Below, piece after piece: positions 48,595-60,797 of a DNA stretch of 64,000 bases. The stretch's first letter is position 1. Each line of letters opens with the position of its first letter. The notes under the pieces are model-generated. The model saw nothing but the letters and a program-made list of their open reading frames with translations, made no database searches and was not told where the DNA came from. Origin of the DNA: Elysia crispata (lineage: Eukaryota > Mollusca > Gastropoda > Plakobranchidae); the NCBI GenBank assembly GCA_033675545.1, contig JAWDGP010006598.1, forward strand, positions 297,501 to 361,500. Direction: 5' to 3'. The position numbers were made by a program, and so were the translations under genes.

Positions 48595-49118
48595 TTTTTT
48601 ATGCACTGCACCAGAGTTCGAACCCACATCCTCATCTCTTGATGGATTGAGGTTGCTGGACTGCTTTCTGAACCCTTCTGATATCTTCATTGAGCCGTAT
48701 CTCATTAATGACCATGTCTCTTTTCTCTTTCCCTTCTGCTTTTGACCACCACTTTGCTGTAGATGATCCAGGCCCGTTGCGGTCAGCTTGAGTTTGCCCA
48801 ATCACTTCTTTAATCTTAAGGCACTCTTTGGCTTCGTCTACGTCTTCGACAACTTTCCATTTCCCTCCCGTCTTTATGGTCGGTTGCACTGTCTTCACAA
48901 CTGGGTCCTCGGAATCCTCTAACGTGGAGAGTAGCCTGGCTTCGCCACATTTATACTCTTCCAAGATGGATTTTAGTGGGAGTCTCAGCTTTGCTTTACA
49001 ATACATTGCCACATCTGTGAGACCCGTAGGTACCCCTTACCACCTCCTGGTGAACTTATTGATATTAGCTTCTATTGCCTCAATAGAGCAGATTTCATAG
49101 ACCAGGAGTGGCTAGAGG
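48595..49118 (-). pseudogene. Non-LTR retrotransposon pol C-terminal fragment
   Basis: On the minus strand the frame reads PLLVYEI, IEANINKFTRRW-stop-GVPTGLTDVAM, then LRLPLKSILEEYKCGEARLL, TGGKWKVVEDVDEAKECL and KRDMVINEIR. This order (VYE.., INK..RRW.GVP, LPL.S..EEYK, TG.KW) is one I know from the region after the reverse transcriptase domain in a widespread animal LINE-like family. Stops at the Leu of RRWLGVP and upstream of PLLVYE show decay. The fragment is 5'-truncated, as is usual for LINEs; flanking 48470-48600 may be its 3' end. The family name was not determined. Confidence 0.72.
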
Positions 49119-50480
49119 AGCTTCGGAATTAGCATGAACTGTGGGCACAACATAGAAAAAATAGATAGAGAGGAAGCAGCGCCCTAACGACAGTTGAGGA
49201 ACCGATAGTTAGAATAGATAAGGGAGAGAAAAACTTGGGAAATGAAAAGTAGATGGTAACTCGTCACTCACCATACTTTCGTGGCAAAATAAAAGCGATA
49301 CACATTAATAATGAATTCAACACTGCGTTTTCTTGAAAAGCAATAAGAAGCAACAGAATCCATCTCAGCTTCATAAGACCTACGCAGGTTTAATGTGCTT
49401 TAGGTCATCCAGAAAAACATTCTCAGGTCCGTCCATTTCATTCCCAGCCCACTATAAGACACAGCTCTCCTTGCGTGCTAGGACGGAATCTGAGAATATA
49501 GAAACATCATAGAAGTTGCAGAATTGCATCCACAAATTACTATTGCAAACTGTTGATCTTCGCTAAAGTGTTCTATCAGGCTGCTACAAAAAGGCCGGAC
49601 ACAAAATATAAATTCCCGTAGATCAGATCATCATAATATATATATAAAGATCGTACCCTGAAAGGTGTAATGGGTCATCAGATTTTTGTGGGCCGCCAAA
49701 AAAATCCAAAAAGTATGAAAAAGCTACTCTAGATTACCTGGTTTTACGTGGGCATGTTTTTAAATCCCAATGTTGTTTTACGGATTTACAAAACGACAAT
49801 TTAAAACCCTATATAAACCCTATTAAGCATGCGAGACAAACCATTGAGCTAAGTAGACATTTTAATTAGCCGTACAAATCTGCGTTTGTCTTAATGCGAA
49901 ACGAACACAATGTTTACTTTGATTTTTAAATCCCGCGTCGGTTGGAATAAGTTGAACTGCCGAAACTAGATCTAAGAGGTTAGCCTTTTCTAAATTAGGA
50001 TATAAGATCTAGATTTAAATCTCTAGAGACGTCCAGATCTAGATCTTATTTAAGAGCTACACCGTACGAATCTGAGTTTGTTTTTAATGCGTAACGAGCA
50101 CAACGTTTGTTTTGATTTTTAAATATTGTGTCAGTTGAAATAAGTTGGACTATCGTAAATATTTTCTTTAATCCAAAAGGAATTAGGTTCTATATCTAAA
50201 TTTTATTTAGAAATATAATTATCGAGATGTCTAAATTCTAGGTAAAGGTAGATAGGTGGAGGAATATAATTTTATCTGGATCATGTAAGTAGAAGGAGGT
50301 ATATCAAGATAATTTATAAGCCTCTTTGAATACACACACACGCACTCCAGCCTTGGCAAATTGACACTAGGGTCCCGTTTGTAGAATAGGGTTTTTCAGC
50401 TTTTTTAATAAAATATTTAGATTGCAGTAGTATTAGCGAGAGAGATCTGGAAGTTGGGGTTTGGTGGTGTTGGTAGTTAG
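49119..50480. other. Intergenic, no gene seen
   Basis: About 49790-50230 contains two loosely similar blocks (tttgattttta aatcccgcgtcggttg.. and ttttgatttttaaatattgtgtcagttg..), probably an old duplication; nothing else recognised. Confidence 0.5.
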
Positions 50481-50483
50481 GAG

Positions 50484-50718
<235 letters not shown>

Positions 50719-50845
50719 GAAGGACACCCAGATGGGGAAGGAGTGTTCTACATCAGTGGTATAGAGGTACCGTGCACATTAATAAGTCCTTCTTGAGTTG
50801 TAACTCAAATTTATAAGTAAAAAAATAAAAACTTGAAAAAATTTA

Positions 50846-50849
<4 letters not shown>

Positions 50850-50897
<48 letters not shown>

Positions 50898-50900
50898 TTT
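50850..50900. repeat. (TA)n microsatellite
   Basis: About 20 TA units followed by tatatatttt. Confidence 0.9.
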
Positions 50901-51920
50901 TTTTCCTTTCCTTTCTTTTTTGTCAATTTGCACGTGATAGAAAAGTCATGTATCTTTTATTATATTCATAGAATGAATCAGAATACTGCTACACTTTAAA
51001 GGGGCTTAAATGTGATAGTAAGTAATCTATATTCCCTCTTAATTTACTTTATATGTATGTATAAAAATACAGAGAATAAGATAATTTCGAAATTCTGGTT
51101 CGCCCATCTGTAAACCCCCAAAATAAGCCGAAGTCTTCATCCAAATGAAATAATATATAAGCCAGTACTTGTAGGCGCCAGTTGGTTATCCAGAGCTCTA
51201 CTCGGCACGATATGAATCTCACCTGAGAATCTTCCAGACGACCTGCTTGATCACAACTCATGGGAGAATATTTAATCTAGACTAAATCAAAACTTCCTTT
51301 CTTGATCTTTATAAGATATAAAAAAAAAAAGATCTTAAAACCAGTAGCCTTTCGAAGTCTATGTATTTCACACCGATCCAAAATGGAGAAGTGGGCGAGG
51401 ATATTTTGAACATGCGCAAATAGCTACAAGTGTGTTATATGTTAGCTATTTTTTATGTTAATCTTCTAGATCTAGAACATAGTCGGAAGACAGCTCATGC
51501 CTCTTTTGTAATTCACTTCAGTCACTGCTAGAACTGGACGCTTGGTATTATGAAAAGAGAACGACTTTTTAAGAACCGATAAGAATGTGTGTTATGAAAA
51601 TAAACAAAGAATCATTGTAACTGACTCATAGACCCAAGGCTAATTTTCACGCTCAGTCAAACCCTTCTAATAATACCCAGCCGTTAATTTAGCAACGGCG
51701 CCATACATCGAAATTGAAGGTTTTATTTTTTTTTTTTATTTCAGCTCAAGGTTACAGAGAAATATAGAATAGTTGCAAATTGATAAGTTTCGAAGCTTCA
51801 TGGTCTGTCTTAGTCTATTTAAAAAGAGAAAAGAATAAGATCACTATAACTATGAATACCCATCGCAGGTACTAAATCAATGTCGTAACTAAATGATCAT
51901 ACGATGTGGAGGTTGAGTTT
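50901..51920. other. Intergenic, no gene seen
   Basis: AT-rich; nothing recognised. Confidence 0.5.
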
Positions 51921-52981
51921 GAGCTCTACTCATTACTATCAGCTGCTTGTCTATTCACCCTTGCCTTACGCTCGATCATGAGCTCTACTCATTACTATCA
52001 GCTGCTTGTCTACTCACCCTTGCCTTACGCTCGACCATGAGCTCTACTCATTACTATCAGCTGCTTGTCTACTCACCCTTGCCTTACGCTCGATCATGAG
52101 CTCTACTCATTACTATCAGCTGCTTGTCTACTCACCCTTGCCTTACGCTCGACCGTGAGCTCTACTCATTACTATCAGCTGCTTGTCTACTCACCCTTGC
52201 CTTACGCTCGACCGTGAGGTCTACTCATTACTATCAGCTGCTTGTCTACTCACCCTTGCCTTACGCTCGATCATGAGCTCTACTCATTACTATCAGCTGC
52301 TTGTCTACTCACCCTTGCCTTACGCTCGACCGTGAGCTCTACTCATTACTATCAGCTGCTTGTCTACTCACCCTTGCCTTACGCTCGATCATGAGCTCTA
52401 CTCATTACTATCAGCTGCTTGTCTACTCACCCTTGCCTTACGCTCGATCATGAGCTCTACTCATTACTATCAGCTGCTTGTCTACTCACCCTTGCCTTAC
52501 GCTCGATCATGAGCTCTACTCATTACTATCAGCTGCTTGTCTACTCACCCTTGCCTTACGCTCGACCGTGAGCTCTACTCATTACTATCAGCTGCTTGTC
52601 TACTCACCCTTGCCTTACGCTCGACCGTGAGCTCTACTCATTACTATCAGCTGCTTGTCTACTCACCCTTGCCTTACGCTCGATCATGAGCTCTACTCAT
52701 TACTATCAGCTGCTTGTCTACTCACCCTTGCCTTACGCTCGACCGTGAGCTCTACTCATTACTATCAGCTGCTTGTCTACTCACCCTTGCCTTACGCTCG
52801 ACCATGAGCTCTACTCATTACTATCAGCTGCTTGTCTACTCACCCTTGCCTTACGCTCGACCGTGAGCTCTACTCATTACTATCAGCTGCTTGTCTACTC
52901 ACCCTTGCCTTACGCTCGACCGTGAGCTCTACTCATTACTATCAGCTGCTTGTCTACTCACCCTTGCCTCACACTCGACCG
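51921..52981. repeat. 59-bp minisatellite, 18 copies
   Basis: Unit gagctctactcattactatc followed by agctgcttgtctactcaccc and ttgccttacgctcgaycrt. Copies are almost identical; most differences fall in the last few bases of the unit (gatcat, gaccat, gaccgt). The 59-base step makes every frame rotate, so it is not coding. Confidence 0.97.
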
Positions 52982-53139
52982 CAGCGAAACGCACTAACCC
53001 CAAACTGACCTGTTGAATAACTATTTAAAAAAAAAAAAACAGTCACGGCGATGAGTTGATATGAAATTGTATTATTGAATACACAATTTTTTTTTCATCT
53101 AGAGAACTGGATTAAGAAATCTTCGGCAAAGAAAAGATG

Positions 53140-53167
53140 AAGAGAGAGAGATAGATTGGTAGATCGT

Positions 53168-53204
<37 letters not shown>

Positions 53205-53400
53205 ACACACACACACAGACAGAGAGAGACAGACAGAGAGAGACAGTCAGAGACAGAGAGAGATAGAGACAGAGACAGAGACAGAGAGAGACAGAGAGAG
53301 AGACTGAGAGAGAAAGAGAGAGAGAGAGAGATAGAGACAGAGACAGAGACAGAGAGAGACAGAGAGAGAGAGACTGAGAGAGAAAGAGAGAGAGAGAATA
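53140..53400. repeat. Compound (GA)n / (CA)n / (GACA)n microsatellite
   Basis: A GA run, a short ACAC run and then mixed GAGACAGA units; the block gagagagatagagacagaga occurs in two copies. Confidence 0.92.
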
Positions 53401-55981
53401 ATGAATTGTGAGAGGAACCCGAGGCTTCCCAAAAAACAGACTAAAATTTTATTTTGCAGTAGATCTCTTTTTTGGAGTTGAATAACTATGTTAAAAAAAT
53501 TTTGCTGTAAGTGTACTATATTATCATTGAATCATTTGACTGTGGAGGACAGGTACATATTTTTGTTTTGTGGGCCCGTGGGCTGAACTAAAAATGCGTT
53601 TTGAGCACAATTCTGTCCGAACTATGCTTAAAAAGTAAAAGAAATGGATCACTATAACTCTTAACATGCAAAACTTTGTTGACATCGATGACTTGGTCTG
53701 TGTTTTAGGAGACCCCACAGAGACCGAAAGAGACAAATGCAAAGAGAGGGGGATAAATATATGGACAAACACCCAAACAAATTTATAGTTCAACAGAGGC
53801 ACGCTCGGACAGACGAAAAGATAACCGATTGCCCCGCCGCCCCCCCCCCCCCCACACACACACACACACAAAGACGAATCTACTATCACATAACATTGGT
53901 AGAAAGATATTCAGAAAGAAAGAGCTAGATAAGACAAAGAGCATACAAAGAGAAATAAGTGAGAAATTTTTGGAAACCTAGAAGAATTTAGAAAGTCTAG
54001 GTTTATAACTTTAATAAATATTCAATATTGGAAATAAGCTAATTCTGTAATTGCCTTATCCATTTAAATATCGTCTTAAACGCTTAGTAGAATCATATTG
54101 AATTCCTGAAAAAAAAATACTTAAAGGTGCCCTGCCTTTCTGGAATTCATAGCTGCCAATTTGTTTAAAACTATATGAAAACGAAAAATTCGAAATAGAA
54201 TTTCCACAAAATACCAAAACATTTGCAGTTGTTTATAACGCAATATAACTCTCTCTATATCTCACTATTGCTCGCCATTCTTAAGATATCAGCTTCTGTA
54301 CAGAATTAAATGAGTAGAAGGGCTCTTTTCTTTCACATGTATAAAAATTGCTGTAAGCCATGCTTTTTCAATAGAAATAAAATGAAAATTTAAGGGGGAA
54401 ACATTTTCTCATTCACTATGGGAGAATGCAACCGTTTAGCAATCAAATTTATGATTATTGAACGCAAAATATAATAAAAATTTAACGTTCACAAACTAAA
54501 CGATTTTCTCAACTATGTCTAAAAACTAGATTGTGTTGTTATCCTGTGACGCAGACTGTCGACGCAGACCTTTATGGTGTTGAACATGTTCCCGAAAAGA
54601 TCAATAAATCCTGTGACAGCCCTAAGTGCCATGCGACTAGGGCTTTGGAAGGATGTCTGTGCTCTACAAAGAGGGGCAATCTACCGTTTAAAATGTTCTT
54701 CACCTCATCCACGGCAATAATGTACGTTTCACACAGAGGAGTAACTTCGCTATAAATTTTAAGCAGTAAAGATTGCTTTTGCAGAGTTTTGCTTTCTTCT
54801 TTATCTTTCTGTTTGAAAGAAAAGGAAGACAGCACAAAGCTCGTTTGATCTTTCCCTTTTAAATTGCTATGACTAAAAAGGTAGGATATATAATTATCAT
54901 AACGTGAATATCATGCAGACAGTTGGTAATTCCTAGACCCTCAGATGGAACTAATTTGTAAGGGGCTAGTTTCCTTGTGACTCTCTGTTTTACAAGATTT
55001 TAATTTGTAGCTGTATATTTGGAGGGAGAAAAAGACTCTAAGTTGGTCTAGAAATTTGAACTCAGACGGAGCACACAAAACGGAGAACAGAAAGAGCGCA
55101 CTAAAAAAGCATAAACTAAATTTTCTGATGAAAAAAAAATGATCCCATTTTTAATTATTATTTTCCTTTTGAGCAAACGAAACATTCTCCAAAGTACATT
55201 TGCTCTCTTGAACTGGAACAACGCACTAAAAATTTTAGCATAATCAAAACTTTATTAAGGTTTTTAAAGCCCTTTCAAATTTCGCGAGACCATAACTTAA
55301 TATCATGTTGAATTTTTCAGGCCATGAATTCTTGATAAAAATAATTCTAATAGCACGTAGCGAGTCAAAAAGATATCAAAGCTAGAGTTACTATGTAACT
55401 TAAACTTACATTTTATTTCTCATGTTCATAAATTTACACTTATATACACTAGCATTGAATTAAGTTAGTGACATTCACCTATTTCAATATAAGTAAAGTT
55501 TCTACGGAAGTGTCACCTTATTTACACACTTGCAATATATAGTAGATTTGCTACTGCGCCTGTACCACAACCTCTACAATAAAAATGCTTTTTTTTTTTG
55601 CAAGATGTAGTAAGATTCTCTTAAACTCCATAGAATTACTCCAGTTTTGTAGCCTCCACTCTCAGCTCTATTGAGATTCTCGACCCAGACATAGCAATGT
55701 ATACCTTGCTCCTCTGGCATCGGAATACATCTATCGATTTTATATAATAAATAAATTATGAAAAAGGCAGATTGGAATTATTTTTTCAAGTTAGAAAAAC
55801 AAAAACATTTGGTCAAGGATTATTTTCGCAGTAAGAAAACATGCAACTTTTTTTTAAAATCCACGCTTTGAAAAAAATGAAAATATTGTTAATGAAATAT
55901 CCGGCTGATTCCATTTGCACATCTTTTATTATCTTCTCATCACATCAATGGCTTCATATACACAAAAAATAATGCCACAGC

Positions 55982-55985
<4 letters not shown>
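53401..55985. other. Intergenic, no gene seen
   Basis: AT-rich; poly-C with (CA)n at about 53838-53871. No coding match was found upstream of the chitinase-like gene. Confidence 0.5.

Positions 55986-55987
<2 letters not shown>

Positions 55988-56038
<51 letters not shown>
55988..56038. repeat. (CT)n tract just upstream of the chitinase-like start
   Basis: About 25 CT units ending 37 bases before the ATG at 56075. It would lie in the 5' UTR or core promoter; a regulatory role is speculation. Confidence 0.85.
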
Positions 56039-56040
<2 letters not shown>

Positions 56041-56074
56041 GTTCGCTTGCTTTGGCGTTTAGATTCTCGGCATC

Positions 56075-56806
56075 ATGACTCGATTCCTCTCTGTGATTAC
56101 GTCAATACTCGTCTCTCTTATCCGAGGACAAAATCACGTGTCGTTTTGTGATGGGAAAGAAGATGGTTTTTACGTACATCCATCAGACTGTAGCAAATTC
56201 TACCGGTGTCCCTCGAACAGTTTATCTGCAATATCCTGCCCAACAGGCCTCGTCTTCGACACTGTCTTCGGTGTTTGTAATTGGCCTCATGAGGTCGACT
56301 GCTCTCAAAGTAGCCACATGACTGCAACTAAGATCCATCCAAGTAAAGCGTTTCCTTGCGCTAAAAAACAAGATGGTTATTATGGGAATCCATTGAACTG
56401 CACCAAATACTATCGTTGTCAATCAGGCAGAACATATGAATTCACTTGCTTCTCTGGGCAAGTATTTGAAACTGTCTCAAAGGTCTGCAAATGGGCTTAT
56501 GAGGCCAGGTGCATTGAAAATTATGACGTGTTATCAGTTTCAAATCAACTGAAGACAGTATCCCCGAAGATCGAGGCCCACACAAGCACGACAAGTATCC
56601 CGTGGCGTCCATGCGAGAGGATCGTGTACTACTACACCAACTGGTCTCAATACCGCCAAGGTCGTAGAAAATTTCTACCCTCAAATATTAACCCAGCTCT
56701 ATGCACGCACATCATGTATGCCTTTGCTAACGTAGTGGAACTGAAATTGGTTGCCTCTGAGTGGAATGACGAGACAAGACCTTGGAGAGTCGGCAATTAT
56801 GAGCTG
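56075..56806 (+). CDS. Chitinase-like exon 1: signal peptide, 2x CBM14, GH18 start
   Basis: The ATG opens on a hydrophobic leader ([19 protein letters not shown]). Both CBM14 domains and the first GH18 strand ([29 protein letters not shown]) are in one exon. The donor is gagctg|gtaagt, phase 0; translation past it continues about 45 codons but loses family resemblance. Confidence 0.92.
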
Positions 56807-57291
56807 GTAAGTGACTACTTTCAACCTTTAATGCACACACCGAGAATAAACTATGAACCAGACTATCTTAAATATCTCATGTCAGAAATGGGAAAGCCTA
56901 ATCGCCAGGAGAGTAAAACACTATGGACCGTGCAACTATGATGCAAAAGAAAGTCTGTTTTAAAAACATAACACCTGATTTGGCAATAGTTCGGACATTG
57001 GTGATTGAAAAGATACAAGATTCTAATTATTTTTTGCGCACTCAGAGTTCAAAGACAATCCCTCCTCAAAAATCGAAATATAGAAACTCTACAAAAGCGA
57101 ATCCCAGTAGCTTGAATGTCAATCAGATTACCTTGATTGCCTTTCGTTAATAGAGAAGCAAATACTGTTCGCATAGATGTAAGGTTGTAATGATTATGCA
57201 TAATTTGTATAGTTTTATTTCTTTTACTTTTATTGTTATTGTAATCACAAATAAAACATTTTTATTATTTTTATTTTCATTATTATTATTA

Positions 57292-57371
<80 letters not shown>

Positions 57372-57671
57372 GTTATCACCCACTGTGGCCAACCGAAAAA
57401 AGGGGAATTTCATGTGTGACGGTCAGTTATAGTAGCAGACATGGAGAGAAGGGCCACCGCATGAAAATAAATCACCAGTGAAGCACACAATAGAATTGTA
57501 TGGAAATATGTAGTTTGTTATTAATATCCAGAGACATAAGTAGAAAAACCCATTGTTGATAATTATAATGATGATGGTGATCCTGTTATATAATGATAAT
57601 AATTACAATTGTAATGATGATGATAATTATGATGATCAATGATGATGAAGGTGATGCATATGATAATGTTT

Positions 57672-57717
<46 letters not shown>

Positions 57718-60700
57718 GTTTGATGATGATGATGATGATGATAATGATGATGATGAAGATGATGATGATGATGGTTAAGATTATAATCATGCGATGATGA
57801 TGATGATGATGATGATGATGATAACGATGGTGAACGTTTCAAGATTTTTTTACTTTGTTCAAATCAACCTATCTCCATAGTTATGCTAACAACCATGTTC
57901 GCTTTCTGAAACTCCAGGTGACCAATATGAAAAAGAAGAACGGCCAGCTTAAAGTGTTGCTCTCTGTCAGCGGCAGAACTATGGGTTCTGCGCCATTCTC
58001 AGCCGTGGTATCTAATTCCTTGACTCGGTCTACGTTCATCTCTTCCAGTATTGAGTTCCTGCGAAAGCGCAACTTTGACGGGCTGGATCTTGTTTGGGAG
58101 TTTCCAGGCAGCAGTGGCAGCCCGCCCGCAGAACGCAGCCGCTTCACGGCTCTTGTACGAGAACTACGAGCAGCGTTTGATGAGGAGGGGAAACTGACCA
58201 ACCGACCTGCACTGCTTCTCACCGCAGCAGGTTAGGGCAGTGGACAAGGTTGGGCGAAACACCTCAATAGATCAACTGGTCAGGTTTGGCTATTCAGCGC
58301 TGCAGTTTAACCTACTCCAACTGGTTCGTTACGCACTGCTAGGCTGCAGGTTAAACTAGCTCAGACGATTGGTTTTGTTACGCACTGCTAGGCTGCAGGT
58401 TAAACTAGCTCAGACGATTGGTTTTGTTACGCACTGCTAGGCTGCAGGTTAAACTAGCTCAGACGATTGGTTTTGTTACGCACTGCTAGGCTGCAGGTTA
58501 AACTAGCTCAGACGATTGGTTTTGTTACGCACTGCTAGGCTGCAGGTTAAACTAGCTCAGACGATTGGTTTTGTTACGCACTGCTAGGCTGCAGGTTAAA
58601 CTGGCTCAGACGATTGGTTTTGTTACGCACTGCTAGGCTGCCGGTTAAACTAGCTCAGACGATTGGTTTTGTTACGCACTGCTAGGCTGCAGGTTAAACT
58701 GGCTCAGACGATTGGTTTTGTTACGCACTGCTAGGCTGCAGGTTAAACTAGCTCAGACGATTGGTTTTGTTACGCACTGCTAGGCTGCAGGTTAAACTAG
58801 CTCAGACGATTGGTTTTGTTACGCACTGCTAGGCTGTAGGTTAAACTGGCTCAGACGATTGGTTTTGTTACGCACTGCTAGGCTGCCGGTTAAACTAGCT
58901 CAGACGATTGGTTTTGTTACGCACTGCTAGGCTGCAGGTTAAACTAGCTCAGACGATTGGTTTTGTTACGCACTGCTAGGCTGCAGGTTAAACTAGCTCA
59001 GACGATTGGTTTTGTTACGCACTGCTAGGCTGCATGTTAAACTAGCTCAGACGATTGGTTTTGTTACGCACTGCTAGGCTGCATGTTAAACTAGCTCAGA
59101 CGATTGGTTTTGTTACGCACTGCTAGGCTGCCGGTTAAACTAGCTCAGACGACTGTTTTCGTTCCTTCCAGCAAGTTAGAGCTTATTGGCGTCTTAGTTT
59201 CATTCTGCATCAGCTGACATCGTATTTCTACTGGAACGCATTTCATTATAATTTTTTTTAAAGTAGTTCTCATACAGGCATAGAAACATCAAACGTTTGG
59301 AGATTTTAGACCTTGGGCCCACCATAACCCCCCCCCGGGATTTTTGTACACCCATATTTTCTGAAAGGTGACCCACCAAGGTGTAAGAAAATCGATGTTA
59401 GCCAAATGGAAAGTGTCATCTTCATATGGTTATCCTCTGTTGTTTACGGGGGTTTTGGCATTGTTGAAATAAGGGGGTGGGTTTTTTATTTCAGTCATAA
59501 ACTAATTATTTTCTACACAAATGTACACAAATTATAGCTCATATGAAAGCTAAAATGATGCTCTTTCTTATGGTGAAAACAGATTTACAAAATCTTTTAC
59601 GGTAAAAAAATATGTATTGGTTCAAAGTCAGATTTTGTGTCAAAATGGAAAAATTAAGATATGTCAAAACCACTGAAACTAAAACTTTTTGTTGGGATTT
59701 TTCAACACCTGTATTTCCTGATTTGGTACCTCTCATAGTAAGGGAATATGGGTATAAGTTACTTTGGAAGTGTCATCTTCATGGGTAATTCCCCCTTGTT
59801 TACGTTTTTTTCGCATATCTTCAAATAAGGGGGTAGGGTTCTTTTTTGAGTCATATCTCCACATCCGCTCAGGCAAATGGGCACTTGTTGGTACTCAAAT
59901 GAAAGCTAAAAAGCTACTCTTTCATGCAGTGTAACGGATTTTACGATATCTTAAGCTAGTCAAATTTTATTTGCATTCAAACTACATTCACCTTCCGAAA
60001 ACGTAAAACTGAAATATTCATTGTGTCTAAACTCAACATTACATGTTAGGAGTCAGTAATTTCTACCTTTTCTAAAGCATCACACTCCAAAGTGTAGGAA
60101 AATGTGTGTTAGGTCGATTTTAAGTGAGACTGAATAAACTACATTGTATTACAAATGTAGATATTAAGGCGCATTTGTGCATTTAATAGTCCAGGCATGA
60201 CATTTTGCAAATGAATGTGTTATAGGTGCAATACTTGACAAAATAATGGAGAACACCCATGTGAACTTTCTCAAGGAAAAATGCATGCAATTGAATAGTA
60301 ATGTCATATAATAGTTAGACATAAGTTTTGGTTTTTTTGTAATAAACCATTATAAATCATCAGAATTCAAGAATGTTATGTGGGAACAATGAAACTTAGT
60401 AATGAATTCAGAATAATTACAAGAAATTGCCATTATTGTACACAAGAGGGATGAGAAAATATTGTCTATGACATTCAATTTCTCCATAATATGCACTTGC
60501 CCATATTTAAAATGAACCACTGGAAACTATGCATAAATATATGTGGCTTCAAGTGGTGAATTTGTAATGTTGGTAAGTACATATCACATAGCATGCAGAA
60601 TACATATTAATATTAGAAACTATCTGAGCATTGTAATTCAAGGCATGAAACCAATAAGTACACACAGTTGAAGCATATTTACACAGGGAAAGGTATAACA

Positions 60701-60759
60701 TGTCATGTGAGATCATTGTACAATGCATAACCAAAATAAGATAATGTCTATAACAATTA

Positions 60760-60797
<38 letters not shown>

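Noticed and set aside
51921..52981. CRISPR-like array
   Set aside because: The units abut without unique spacers and the genome is eukaryotic; it is a minisatellite. The same holds for 58338-59152 and 11790-12340.
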